Below are positions 1-6,420 of a stretch of DNA of 6,476 bases, piece after piece (position 1 is the first letter of the stretch; each line of letters starts with the position of its first letter). Source of the stretch: Ekhidna sp. (GTDB lineage: Bacteria > Bacteroidota > Bacteroidia > Cytophagales > Cyclobacteriaceae); assembly GCA_013214445.1 (NCBI GenBank), contig JABSPG010000221.1, positions 1 to 6,476 on the forward strand, given 5' to 3'. The notes below the pieces were generated by a model. That model was given only the letters and a program-made list of their open reading frames with translations. It ran no database searches and had not been told where the DNA came from. The position numbers and the translations under genes are program-made.

Positions 1-1983
1 AAAGTCCAACGGATTATTATCGGCATAAATATTCTCGATGATGGTTTTCGGTTTAAGTTCTGGAGATTGTACCTCCTGAGGATCGAGCTTAACGATTCCT
101 CCCAAAGTTGGTATCCAGAATTGTCCTTCAGAATCAGAAAAAGAGTGTACTGCTCCAAGGCAATGACTGTTTTTCATGCTGTAGCTTTTATCGAATTGCT
201 TAGCCTTTATTTTTAGGTCGGGATCTCTCAACGCCGATGATAGATCATCTTTATCAATAAAAATGATTGAATTTTCGGATGGAATCCAGAAGTTTCCTTC
301 CTTATCTGGAAGAACGTCATAGATACTATTTGAGGGCAACCCATTCTCAGTAGTAAAATTCACAATCCGATCGTCAGAGTATCCTGTCAATCCATCGTTT
401 GAAGCAATCCAGATGAATTCATTATCAGGGTAAGTTGAAAACATGAAGTTTGAGGGCAGTCCATCGTCAACAGTTATTGATTTTATGATCTTACCATCTT
501 TTACAAAGTTTAGACCACTCATAGTACTAACAAGTAGGTTTCCTTTAAGGTCTTCCTCTATTGACATAATGTAGTTTGAACTCAAACCATCATGAATGGT
601 AATTTGCTTCCAATCATCCTTGGAGGTAAAGGCAAAAAGTCCCGCATTTTTTGTTCCAATCCACATCGTGCCTTGCTGGTCTTCATAAGCGACTCGTATG
701 AAGTTGTCTGGAAATCCATTTGCCACTGAATGATGTTTGCTTTTTTCTCCGTCTAGAATTATCAATCCGCCATAGGTACTGATCCAAACCCTCCCCTTGG
801 AGTCGGTAACTAAATTTTTTAGTCGCTCAGAAGGGATCTTGATAGGAGGGGTGTATGGAGTGATGGAGTCATTCCGCAGAAGATTTAAAACTCCATTTTC
901 ATTTCCCAAGAGAAAGGTTCCTGGCTCTATCTCGGTGGTACTAGTGATAATATCTGTAGCAAGACCGTCATTTTCCGTAAAGCTGGTAATGGATCCATCC
1001 GAGAGAAAGAATATCCCACTCCGGTAAGTACCTACCCATAGATTTCCTTCTTGATCAAAAATATGATCTCTCACAATATTGTTGGGCATTCCATTTTGCT
1101 CGGTTAGGGAGTCTAGAGTGTTCGATTTTTCATTGAATTTGAATAGTCCCTTTAGTGTGCCCATCCAGAAATTTCTGTTACTATCTATGATTATTTCGTT
1201 GATAGTAGTATTTGATAAAACGGAGCTTTTCGATAGATCTTTACCATCCCAAATGTAGAGTCCCCGACCTGTACCCAGATAAACAAGATCTTGGTAGGCA
1301 TATAGGGCATTTACTCCATTTACCTCAATATCGAGTTGATGCTTATCTACTTTTCCGTCAGAGTATATTATGAGCTGTGAATCATCTGTCCCGAAGTAGA
1401 TTGAACCTTTCAAATCCTCTCTAATGGTAAGAATTGTGCTATTAGCTACTTCAAATTCCTCGGTAAAATCTTCAAGTTTATTTCCATTGAAGCGAAATAG
1501 TGAATTCGATTTTGTGCTAAACCAAATCTCCTTTGACTTGGTGATTAGCATCTCTTCAATACTATAATTCTTGGTCTCTTCTAAAGGTTTAGGCACAATG
1601 AATTCCCCAGAGACGTATTTGGCTATTCCATGCAGTCCACCAATCCAAAGCGTATTCTCATGATCCGTTTGAAGTGTTGCAACATTTGATGATGGAATGG
1701 CGCTGTTTTTGCCATTATACACAGTAAACTCCTTCCCATCGAATCGGTGAAGTCCGCTGTATGTTGCTATCCAGATATATCCATCAGGAGTTTGTATTAG
1801 TTCATTTATTGCTTCTGTGGCAAGACCATCCTCAGTGTTCCATCCCCTCAGAACGTATTGACTTAATTTCTTATTCTGATCCAAGCGCATTTGTGCAACG
1901 GCAGGAACAAGTGAAATCAAGATATAGCACACTATCAAAGCATACCGGATACTGGTCAATAAGTAATTGGTTGAAACGTTCAT
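1..1983 (-). CDS. Two-component regulator propeller (Reg_prop) sensor protein, C-terminus cut by window edge
   Basis: The frame is open from an ATG at 1983 to the window edge, giving 661 residues without a stop. An in-frame TGA lies seven codons upstream, so this start is well bounded. Residues 1-30 look like a signal peptide: hydrophobic core near 16-26, then AVA before Q31, a plausible signal-peptidase I site. A mature start with W48 and EDGLATEAINELIQ leads into fourteen blade repeats of about 41 residues. Each ends in a strand such as YIWIAT, TLWIGG, NFWMGT, NLWVGT or TMWIGT, at roughly residues 71, 113, 154, 196, 235, 273, 316, 358, 400, 441, 484, 525, 566 and 623. Two seven-bladed propellers fit this count, as in the periplasmic sensors of Bacteroidota hybrid two-component systems. 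The last blade has an insertion of about 16 residues. Residues from about 643 resemble the start of a Y_Y_Y domain. In the family a membrane helix and then a kinase, LuxR/AraC-type, LytTR or other output domain follow; which one cannot be seen. The ligand is unknown. Confidence 0.92.
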   Translation of the reverse strand, partial: MNVSTNYLLTSIRYALIVCYILISLVPAVAQMRLDQNKKLSQYVLRGWNTEDGLATEAINELIQTPDGYIWIATYSGLHRFDGKEFTVYNGKNSAIPSSNVATLQTDHENTLWIGGLHGIAKYVSGEFIVPKPLEETKNYSIEEMLITKSKEIWFSTKSNSLFRFNGNKLEDFTEEFEVANSTILTIREDLKGSIYFGTDDSQLIIYSDGKVDKHQLDIEVNGVNALYAYQDLVYLGTGRGLYIWDGKDLSKSSVLSNTTINEIIIDSNRNFWMGTLKGLFKFNEKSNTLDSLTEQNGMPNNIVRDHIFDQEGNLWVGTYRSGIFFLSDGSITSFTENDGLATDIITSTTEIEPGTFLLGNENGVLNLLRNDSITPYTPPIKIPSERLKNLVTDSKGRVWISTYGGLIILDGEKSKHHSVANGFPDNFIRVAYEDQQGTMWIGTKNAGLFAFTSKDDWKQITIHDGLSSNYIMSIEEDLKGNLLVSTMSGLNFVKDGKIIKSITVDDGLPSNFMFSTYPDNEFIWIASNDGLTGYSDDRIVNFTTENGLPSNSIYDVLPDKEGNFWIPSENSIIFIDKDDLSSALRDPDLKIKAKQFDKSYSMKNSHCLGAVHSFSDSEGQFWIPTLGGIVKLDPQEVQSPELKPKTIIENIYADNNPLDF

Positions 1984-2054
1984 TTTGGCAATCGAGAATC
2001 AAGATAAGGAAACCGTGAGAAATTACTAGCTGTATTCTTAGTCAAATTTCTACC

Positions 2055-2070
2055 CTGATTCTTAAATCAG
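2055..2070 (-). terminator. Weak hairpin after the hemolysin III-family gene
   Basis: CTGATT (2055-2060) and AATCAG (2065-2070) form a perfect 6-bp stem around a 4-base loop. An outer CTA/TAG pairing is possible across a 2-base bulge. The hairpin starts six bases after the TAG stop at 2076-2078. No run of T follows on the minus strand, so as an intrinsic terminator it is weak. It could instead stabilise an mRNA end or be chance in AT-rich DNA. Confidence 0.28.
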
Positions 2071-2075
2071 TAGGA

Positions 2076-2702
2076 CTAAAGAATATAGCAGTTAACCATA
2101 GCGAAGTGGCTTCCGCTTCCTAAGAGTACAAAGAAATGAAAAATAGCGTGGTTAAATGGAATTGATTTTTTTGAATAAATGATTGCTCCAACAGTATATA
2201 GTAGTCCCCCTAAAGCTAGCAGCAGTAATCCCGATGTATTCATTTTTTCAATGAGCGATTGGATAGCAAAGATTCCTAACCACCCCATGCCTACATAAGC
2301 TATTGTTGAAAGTATTTTATATTTTCCAGTGAAGAATACTTTTAGGACAATTCCTAAAAGTGCTATGATCCAAATAATAATTAAGAGAGGTATACCTGTA
2401 GAAGGGTTCAATGTTATCAGACAAACAGGCGTATAAGTTCCTGCGATCAATACGAAGATAGCGGCATGATCAAATACTCTAAGCCTTGCTCTAGCCTTTT
2501 TGTTTTTGGAAGAATGGTATAATGTAGAAGCTGCATAGAGTAACAGAAGTGAAGTGCCAAAAATACTAGCTGCTATTCCCTCTTTGAGACCATTCGTCTT
2601 TGATAACATAATAATTAACCCTGCCATGCTAAGGATGAATCCTGAACCATGACTAAGGATATTTAACTTTTCCTCTCCTTTGCTATAAGCTATCTCAGAC
2701 AT
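2076..2702 (-). CDS. PAQR / hemolysin III-family integral membrane protein (YqfA/TrhA-like)
   Basis: A 208-residue, highly hydrophobic protein with about seven membrane segments, normal for this family. Motifs in order: E10/E11 and SHG (17-19) before helix 1, S59-x3-H63 (STLYH), D78 in FDHAAIF, GTYTP (88-92), and H185-x3-H189 followed by FFVLLGSGSHF near the C-terminus. S59, H63, D78, H185 and H189 correspond in pattern to the zinc-site residues of PAQR proteins such as the adiponectin receptors, so the site appears intact. The biochemical role of bacterial members is poorly settled. Proposed roles are in membrane lipid homeostasis, and the name hemolysin rests on old heterologous assays and should not be read as virulence. 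The ATG at 2702 fits the usual N-terminus with E, K and N ahead of SHG. It lies downstream of queA and upstream of the propeller gene, all on one strand, with gaps of 249 and 92 bp, so a single operon is not obvious. No convincing promoter was found. Confidence 0.9.
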   Translation of the reverse strand: MSEIAYSKGEEKLNILSHGSGFILSMAGLIIMLSKTNGLKEGIAASIFGTSLLLLYAASTLYHSSKNKKARARLRVFDHAAIFVLIAGTYTPVCLITLNPSTGIPLLIIIWIIALLGIVLKVFFTGKYKILSTIAYVGMGWLGIFAIQSLIEKMNTSGLLLLALGGLLYTVGAIIYSKKSIPFNHAIFHFFVLLGSGSHFAMVNCYIL

Positions 2703-2951
2703 TTTTAGTGCAATTTACCGATCAGATAAGTTGAACTAAAATCTACTCAAAATAGATCATTCAGCTATCAAATAGCATTCATCAATATTAGAATAGCAAT
2801 CAATATGAAGATCTTAATGGAAAGCAAGATATAGGTCTTATGTAGTGATATGCTTTTTATGAAATTGCTCACAATAGGTTCACTTTAGAAAAGTAAACTA
2901 AATAGAATAATCAGCCGAAATCAATCCCTCTTTCTAGGTATTTTGTGTCAT
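2703..2951. other. Intergenic region between queA and the hemolysin III-family gene
   Basis: This AT-rich gap of 249 bp contains no recognisable gene or RNA. It holds a hairpin at 2878-2898 (entered separately). It also holds a GTG-initiated minus-strand frame at 2768-2872 encoding 34 mostly hydrophobic residues, for which there is no start signal and no family match I can recognise. A short imperfect direct repeat is present (AATAGCATTCATCAATAT from 2771, AATAGCAATCAATAT from 2792). TATTTTG at 2754-2748 on the minus strand is one base short of the Bacteroidota -7 consensus TAnnTTTG and has no properly spaced -33 TTTG, so I do not call it a promoter. Confidence 0.6.
2878..2898 (-). terminator. 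Hairpin downstream of queA
   Basis: Arms GTTCACTTT (2878-2886) and AAAGTAAAC (2890-2898) flank a 3-base loop. Read as minus-strand RNA, all nine positions pair, one of them as a G-U wobble. Read as plus-strand RNA the same position is a C-A mismatch. The element therefore folds better in the queA transcript, whose stop codon is 54 bases upstream. There is no T tract after it, so it is not a textbook rho-independent terminator. It may mark a 3' end or be a coincidence. Confidence 0.33.
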
Positions 2952-4112
2952 TTAGTTCTTCAAAAGCAGGGAGCTATCTCCATAACTTAAGAATCTGTAA
3001 TTGTTAGCGAGTGCTTCTGAGTAGATTTTTTTCCAGTCATTACCTACAAACGCGGCTATTAACAGGATAAGTGTAGAGCCAGGTAAGTGGTAGTTCGTAA
3101 CTAGGCCATCACAAATCTTAAAATCGTACCCAGGGTACAAAAAGATCTCTGTCTGGCCCCTCAGCTCTTCAATACCCTCTTTCTCCATTTCCTCCAACAC
3201 GGCAAGCAGTGCATCTTTTCTCGTCAAAGCTTTTAAACGATAAGGATCTTCTTTTTGGATAAAGAAGTCATTTTCACCATTTAATAGCTTTACGCCATAC
3301 CAGTAAAGACTCTCCAGCGTTCGCATTGAGGTTGTTCCTACCGCTATTACCTTTTCAGAATCCAGCAAATTCTTGATGTTCTCTCTGTTGATCCATATCT
3401 GCTCATTGTGCATTGGGTGATCAGTGATCTTATCTGATTTTATGGGCTGAAAAGTTCCTGCAGATACATGTAGGGTAACAAAATCTTTTTTTATTTTTTT
3501 TAGAGAAATGTCTTCCAACACCTCATTCGTAAAGTGAAGTCCTGCTGTGGGGGCTGCAACTGCGCCTTTCATCTTTGAATAAACCGTCTGATACCTTTCT
3601 TCATCAGACTTCTCAACTTCTCGATCAATGTAAGGAGGTAGGGGGATTTTGCCAATCTCAGATAAAAGGTCGGAAAATGTAAGGTCTTGAGACCATTCAA
3701 AAGTCACTAAGTCTCCCTCGCGTTTGGCTATCAACTCTAATGCATCGAGTTTTAGAGCAGTTTCCTCTTTCCACCTTTTACTATTGCCAATCATGCATTT
3801 CCATGTGCAGCTGCGCTTGGTATTCATGACTTCTTCGTGAACCTTAGAAGGAAGCATAGGCTCTAGCAAAAAGATTTCGATTCGTGCACCAGTATCTTTA
3901 TACATGATTACTCGTGCTGGAATAACCTTAGTATTATTGAATACCAGCAATGACTTGGAGGGCAGTAGGTTGGAAATGTTGCTAAATTCGTGATGCGAGA
4001 TATCCCCTTGATTGTAAAAGAGAAGTTTCGCGTCTGTTCGTTCTTTCGGTGGGTGTTTGGCAATTCTGTCCTCTGGCAGATCGTAAATAAAATCTTCTAA
4101 TTTTAGCTCCAT
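2952..4112 (-). CDS. queA: S-adenosylmethionine:tRNA ribosyltransferase-isomerase
   Basis: QueA transfers and isomerises the ribosyl group of S-adenosylmethionine onto preQ1 at tRNA position 34, giving epoxyqueuosine. The 386-residue product has family motifs throughout: MELKLEDFIYDLPEDRIA at the N-terminus, NNTKVIPAR (59-67), IPLPPYIDR (156-164), YQTVYSK then AVAAPTAGLHFT (184-195), LHVSAGTFQP (214-223), MHNEQ (234-238), GTTSMRTLES (259-268), TEIFLYPGYDF (321-331), LVTNYHLPGSTLILL (337-351) and YRFLSYGDSSLL (372-383). It is somewhat longer than the roughly 356 residues of the Escherichia coli enzyme, mostly in the segment around 88-140. The frame stays open 48 codons upstream to an ATG at 4256. 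I reject that start because the extension is antisense to menC and lies outside the family's N-terminus. The chosen ATG at 4112-4110 overlaps the menC start by two bases. No Shine-Dalgarno sequence is visible. No other queuosine gene is in the window. Confidence 0.96.
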   Translation of the reverse strand: MELKLEDFIYDLPEDRIAKHPPKERTDAKLLFYNQGDISHHEFSNISNLLPSKSLLVFNNTKVIPARVIMYKDTGARIEIFLLEPMLPSKVHEEVMNTKRSCTWKCMIGNSKRWKEETALKLDALELIAKREGDLVTFEWSQDLTFSDLLSEIGKIPLPPYIDREVEKSDEERYQTVYSKMKGAVAAPTAGLHFTNEVLEDISLKKIKKDFVTLHVSAGTFQPIKSDKITDHPMHNEQIWINRENIKNLLDSEKVIAVGTTSMRTLESLYWYGVKLLNGENDFFIQKEDPYRLKALTRKDALLAVLEEMEKEGIEELRGQTEIFLYPGYDFKICDGLVTNYHLPGSTLILLIAAFVGNDWKKIYSEALANNYRFLSYGDSSLLLKN

Positions 4113-4113
4113 G
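4110..4113. promoter_or_regulatory. Shared CATG: overlapping divergent start codons of queA and menC
   Basis: The palindromic tetramer CATG contains the queA start on the minus strand (4112-4110) and the menC start on the plus strand (4111-4113), so the coding sequences overlap by two bases. Both starts match the expected family N-termini. A TTG at 4114 could serve as an alternative menC start and would remove the overlap, but would leave only one base between the genes. Promoters for each gene must therefore lie in or at the edge of the other's coding sequence, or the mRNAs must be almost leaderless. TAATTTTA at 4098-4105 differs from the Bacteroidota -7 consensus TAnnTTTG at one base, but no well-spaced -33 element accompanies it. 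Confidence 0.75.
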
Positions 4114-5166
4114 TTGAAGCTCGAAGTTAAACCGTATACGCTTGATTTTAAATTTTCTGCACGTACAAGTAGGGGAGAGCTTCGTTTGCGCCATGTTTGG
4201 TTTATTACGCTAAATGACTCCAATGGAGCTTCGGGAATTGGTGAGGTAGCTCCCATTGCTCGTTTGAGTCCTGAGAATGTTGACGAGGTGCCTGATGAAC
4301 TTATGCGGTTGCAGGAAAACTTGAAAAGAGTTTCAATTCCAGATCAAGAAGAAGATATTCTAGAATTGGTCTCAAGACTTGTTTCTAGTGAGTTCCCGAG
4401 TATTCGATTTGGACTTGAGATGGCCTTTCTAGACTTAGTTAATGGAGGAACAAAGCACCTTTTTGCTAAAGACTTAACTAATGTAAAGATTCCAATTAAT
4501 GGATTGATATGGATGGGTGATCGTGCGTTTATGGAAGAACAAATCAAGCAAAAGCTCGATGAAGGATTTAGCTGCATCAAACTAAAGGTGGGAGCACTTG
4601 ATTTTGATACAGAATTGAAAATCCTTCAGAACCTTCGAGATTTTTCGGATGAATTAGTAATTCGATTGGATGCAAATGGAGCTTTTAGTACGCAAGAAGT
4701 TCTGTTTAAGCTAAAGGATTTAGCGAGGTTCAGGGTTCACTCGATAGAGCAGCCCATAATGCCCAGACAGCCAGAAGCCATGGAGCTTATTTGTAATCGA
4801 AGTGAAATTCCAATAGCACTTGATGAAGAGTTAATAGGAATAGAAAATTCTAGAGATCGAGTGGATCTTCTTCAAGATTTGAAGCCACACTATTTGGTCT
4901 TGAAACCAACATTGCATGGGGGATTTAATTCTGTTAAAGAGTGGATTGACTTAGCTGAGATGCATGGAATCTCTTGGTGGATTACTTCGTATTTAGAGTC
5001 GAATATTGGGCTTAATGCCATTGCACAATTTGCCAGCAAATACCCAGATAATAAAACATTTCATGGGTTAGGTACCGGCAACCTCTACTCGAACAATATT
5101 ACAGCTCCTATCATTATTGAAGATGGTTTCTTTAGGTATGCCAAATCGAAAGTCTGGGGAATCTGA
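4111..5166 (+). CDS. menC: o-Succinylbenzoate synthase (enolase superfamily)
   Basis: MenC dehydrates SHCHC to o-succinylbenzoate in menaquinone synthesis, in the cytoplasm. The 351-residue protein has an N-terminal capping domain (about 1-120, with TSRG at 19-22 and GIGEVAPI at 42-49) and a (beta/alpha) barrel. Visible active-site residues are K157 and K159 in CIKLKVG, metal ligands D187 (LDANGAF), E213 (SIEQP) and D238 (ALDEE), and K265 (LVLKPT). These correspond in order to K133, D161, E190, D213 and K235 of the E. coli enzyme. The closely related dipeptide epimerases share the scaffold. I prefer MenC because of VLKPTLHGGF (263-272) and TSYLESNIGLNAIAQFA (292-308), which resemble the VKPTL and SSIESSLGLTQLARIA segments of MenC, and because of HGLGTGNL (318-325). 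Many family members are promiscuous, so a secondary N-acylamino acid racemase or epimerase activity cannot be excluded. The start fits the family N-terminus and overlaps the queA start. No menE or other men gene adjoins it here. Confidence 0.88.
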   Translation: MLKLEVKPYTLDFKFSARTSRGELRLRHVWFITLNDSNGASGIGEVAPIARLSPENVDEVPDELMRLQENLKRVSIPDQEEDILELVSRLVSSEFPSIRFGLEMAFLDLVNGGTKHLFAKDLTNVKIPINGLIWMGDRAFMEEQIKQKLDEGFSCIKLKVGALDFDTELKILQNLRDFSDELVIRLDANGAFSTQEVLFKLKDLARFRVHSIEQPIMPRQPEAMELICNRSEIPIALDEELIGIENSRDRVDLLQDLKPHYLVLKPTLHGGFNSVKEWIDLAEMHGISWWITSYLESNIGLNAIAQFASKYPDNKTFHGLGTGNLYSNNITAPIIIEDGFFRYAKSKVWGI

Positions 5167-5209
5167 GTACGACTAGCGTTCTATTGGTGAAGTAGTACGA
5201 CTCTAGGTT

Positions 5210-5512
5210 TTATTGCAAAAGCTCAAACTCTCCAAGCCCTTCTTTTAGATCATAGAGCGAGCTTGTCTTCTCATCTAGTTGATCAACTTCTGCCTTGTTC
5301 TCAGCGACAAAATCTTGGTAGTCTTCTTTGGACATCCATTTATCCACCAAGATGTAAGTCTGTCCGTCTGATTCTTTCATCAAGTCTTGACCCAAGTAGT
5401 CTTCACAGGATTCGAAAAACTTAAACCAGCTGCCAGTTCGTCCATATTCCTGTTCAAATTTTGCCTGATCCGAAGACACCTTAAATTTCCAGGCTTGGCA
5501 GTACATTGACAT
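5210..5512 (-). CDS. Small ABM-domain (antibiotic biosynthesis monooxygenase-like) protein
   Basis: This 100-residue protein has the layout of the ferredoxin-like ABM fold. A first strand (YCQAWKFKV, 4-12) is followed by the subfamily signature EYGRTGSWFKFF (22-33), a second strand after YLGQDL (39-44), a third strand YILVDKW (53-59) and a helix SKEDYQDFVAENKAEVDQL. The YG..G.W..FF and D.W.s...Y..F pattern is typical of short stand-alone ABM proteins of unknown substrate. Despite the family name there is no evidence for antibiotic synthesis, and I do not see the full IsdG-type haem-degradation signature. The ATG at 5512 is used; M3 at 5506 is an equally possible start. The gene converges on menC with 43 bp between stops and diverges from the histidine kinase gene. 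No signal peptide is present, so it is probably cytoplasmic. Function is unassigned. Confidence 0.78.
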   Translation of the reverse strand: MSMYCQAWKFKVSSDQAKFEQEYGRTGSWFKFFESCEDYLGQDLMKESDGQTYILVDKWMSKEDYQDFVAENKAEVDQLDEKTSSLYDLKEGLGEFELLQ

Positions 5513-5640
5513 AGTTCTAAGCGATTGATGATGGCTAAAGATAGAGAAATATGTAGATATGAGGTAGAATGCTATAAAAAATGACTTACTTCATAATATA
5601 TTGAAATTGTAAATTGTACTGCAGTCAGTAAAACAAGCCT
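5513..5640. promoter_or_regulatory. Divergent intergenic region between the ABM gene and the histidine kinase gene
   Basis: This AT-rich 128-bp gap must carry the 5' regions of both divergent genes. Two features stand out on the kinase side: a perfect tandem AAATTGT repeat (5604-5617) and, directly after it, the 8-bp palindrome ACTGCAGT (5618-5625), ending 15 bases before the kinase ATG. On the ABM side TATCTTTA (5542-5535, minus) is one base off the Bacteroidota -7 consensus, without a recognisable -33 partner. No promoter is assigned with confidence. Confidence 0.35.
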
Positions 5641-6420
5641 ATGAAACCACTTGAAGAGTCGGAAATAACAAGCGAAGAAACAATCAAAAGACTTGAGGAA
5701 CTTGTTGAAGTAAAAAATGCTGAGATTGAACGAGCTAGTTTATTGCGAGATACACTAATAAAGATTGTAAGTCACGACATCAGGGGGCCACTTGGAAACT
5801 TGAAAAGTGTGATTACTTTGACCCGAGAAGGTCAAGTAGGCATAGATCAAATCAAGATCTTTATGGAAACGATCGATAAAGGTGTAGATCATGCTGTTCG
5901 GATGTTGGAAGAGTTAATGGAGTGGGGGCACGCAGCATCTCAGAATAAAAAAGTAGATCAGGAAGAAATTCTTTTGAAAGATATCATTGAGCCTGCTATC
6001 GAATATGCAAGGTCAAATATTGATGAAAAAAATCTGGAATTTAACCTTGAAGGAGACTTAGATATTTCCTGTCTTTTTGATAGGAATGCAATTAAAGTAG
6101 TGATCCGAAATCTACTTTCTAATTCAGTGAAATTCACAGAGAGGAAGGGAAGGATTGCAATGAAAATACAAAATCGACCTGATGATATTCTTATTCAATT
6201 TATTGATACTGGGATTGGAATCTCTCAAGAAATGAAGGATAACCTGTTTGAATTGAAGAGGGACAATAAGCGACCAGGGACAGAGAATGAAAAAAGTTCT
6301 GGGGTAGGCTTGTTTATCTGTAAGGATCTCATTGAGCAAAATGGAGGAACTATTTCTGTTGAAGACAACCCTGAAGGAAAGGGTACAGTGTTCAATTTAA
6401 CTTTAAAATATGCGAATTAA
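5641..6420 (+). CDS. Soluble sensor-less histidine kinase (HisKA + HATPase_c)
   Basis: A 259-residue kinase core. Residues 1-38 are charged and heptad-like, probably a coiled coil that dimerises. The HisKA helix pair carries the phospho-acceptor H45 in IVSHDIRGPLGNL. The catalytic domain has the N box NLLSNSVKFT (157-166), the G1 box DTGIGIS (189-195), an LFEL F-box-like segment (202-205) and the G2 box SSGVGLFICKDL (219-230), followed by EQNGGTISV. All motifs needed for ATP binding and autophosphorylation are present, and the ATP lid between G1 and G2 is short. There is no signal peptide, membrane helix, PAS, GAF or receiver domain, so the protein is cytoplasmic and must take its input from a partner or through the N-terminal helix. 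An in-frame stop at 5629-5631 rules out a longer start. The cognate response regulator is not in the window. The linker resembles those joining 7TMR-DISM or tetratricopeptide sensors to kinases in Cytophagales, so descent from a larger kinase is possible. Confidence 0.93.
   Translation: MKPLEESEITSEETIKRLEELVEVKNAEIERASLLRDTLIKIVSHDIRGPLGNLKSVITLTREGQVGIDQIKIFMETIDKGVDHAVRMLEELMEWGHAASQNKKVDQEEILLKDIIEPAIEYARSNIDEKNLEFNLEGDLDISCLFDRNAIKVVIRNLLSNSVKFTERKGRIAMKIQNRPDDILIQFIDTGIGISQEMKDNLFELKRDNKRPGTENEKSSGVGLFICKDLIEQNGGTISVEDNPEGKGTVFNLTLKYAN

Noticed and set aside
797..1027. Plus-strand open frame of 76 residues
   Set aside because: It lies wholly inside the propeller gene on the opposite strand and has no recognisable domain.
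1761..2018. Plus-strand open frame of 85 residues
   Set aside because: It mostly overlaps the signal peptide and first blades of the propeller gene in antisense, and its sequence resembles no protein family I know.
2076..2702. Reading the hemolysin III-family gene as a toxin or virulence factor
   Set aside because: The family is a broadly distributed PAQR-type membrane protein group, and the sequence shows no secretion signal or toxin feature.
3982..4194. Minus-strand open frame of 70 residues
   Set aside because: It is a frame-shifted shadow of queA and the antisense of the menC start.
4113..4256. A 48-residue N-terminal extension of queA starting from the ATG at 4256
   Set aside because: It is antisense to menC, has no resemblance to QueA N-termini, and the family's usual start matches the ATG at 4112.
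4344..4580. Minus-strand open frame of 78 residues
   Set aside because: It is antisense to the menC coding region with no family features.
6124..6339. Minus-strand open frame of 71 residues
   Set aside because: It is antisense to the kinase catalytic domain, whose N, G1 and G2 boxes fully explain this stretch.
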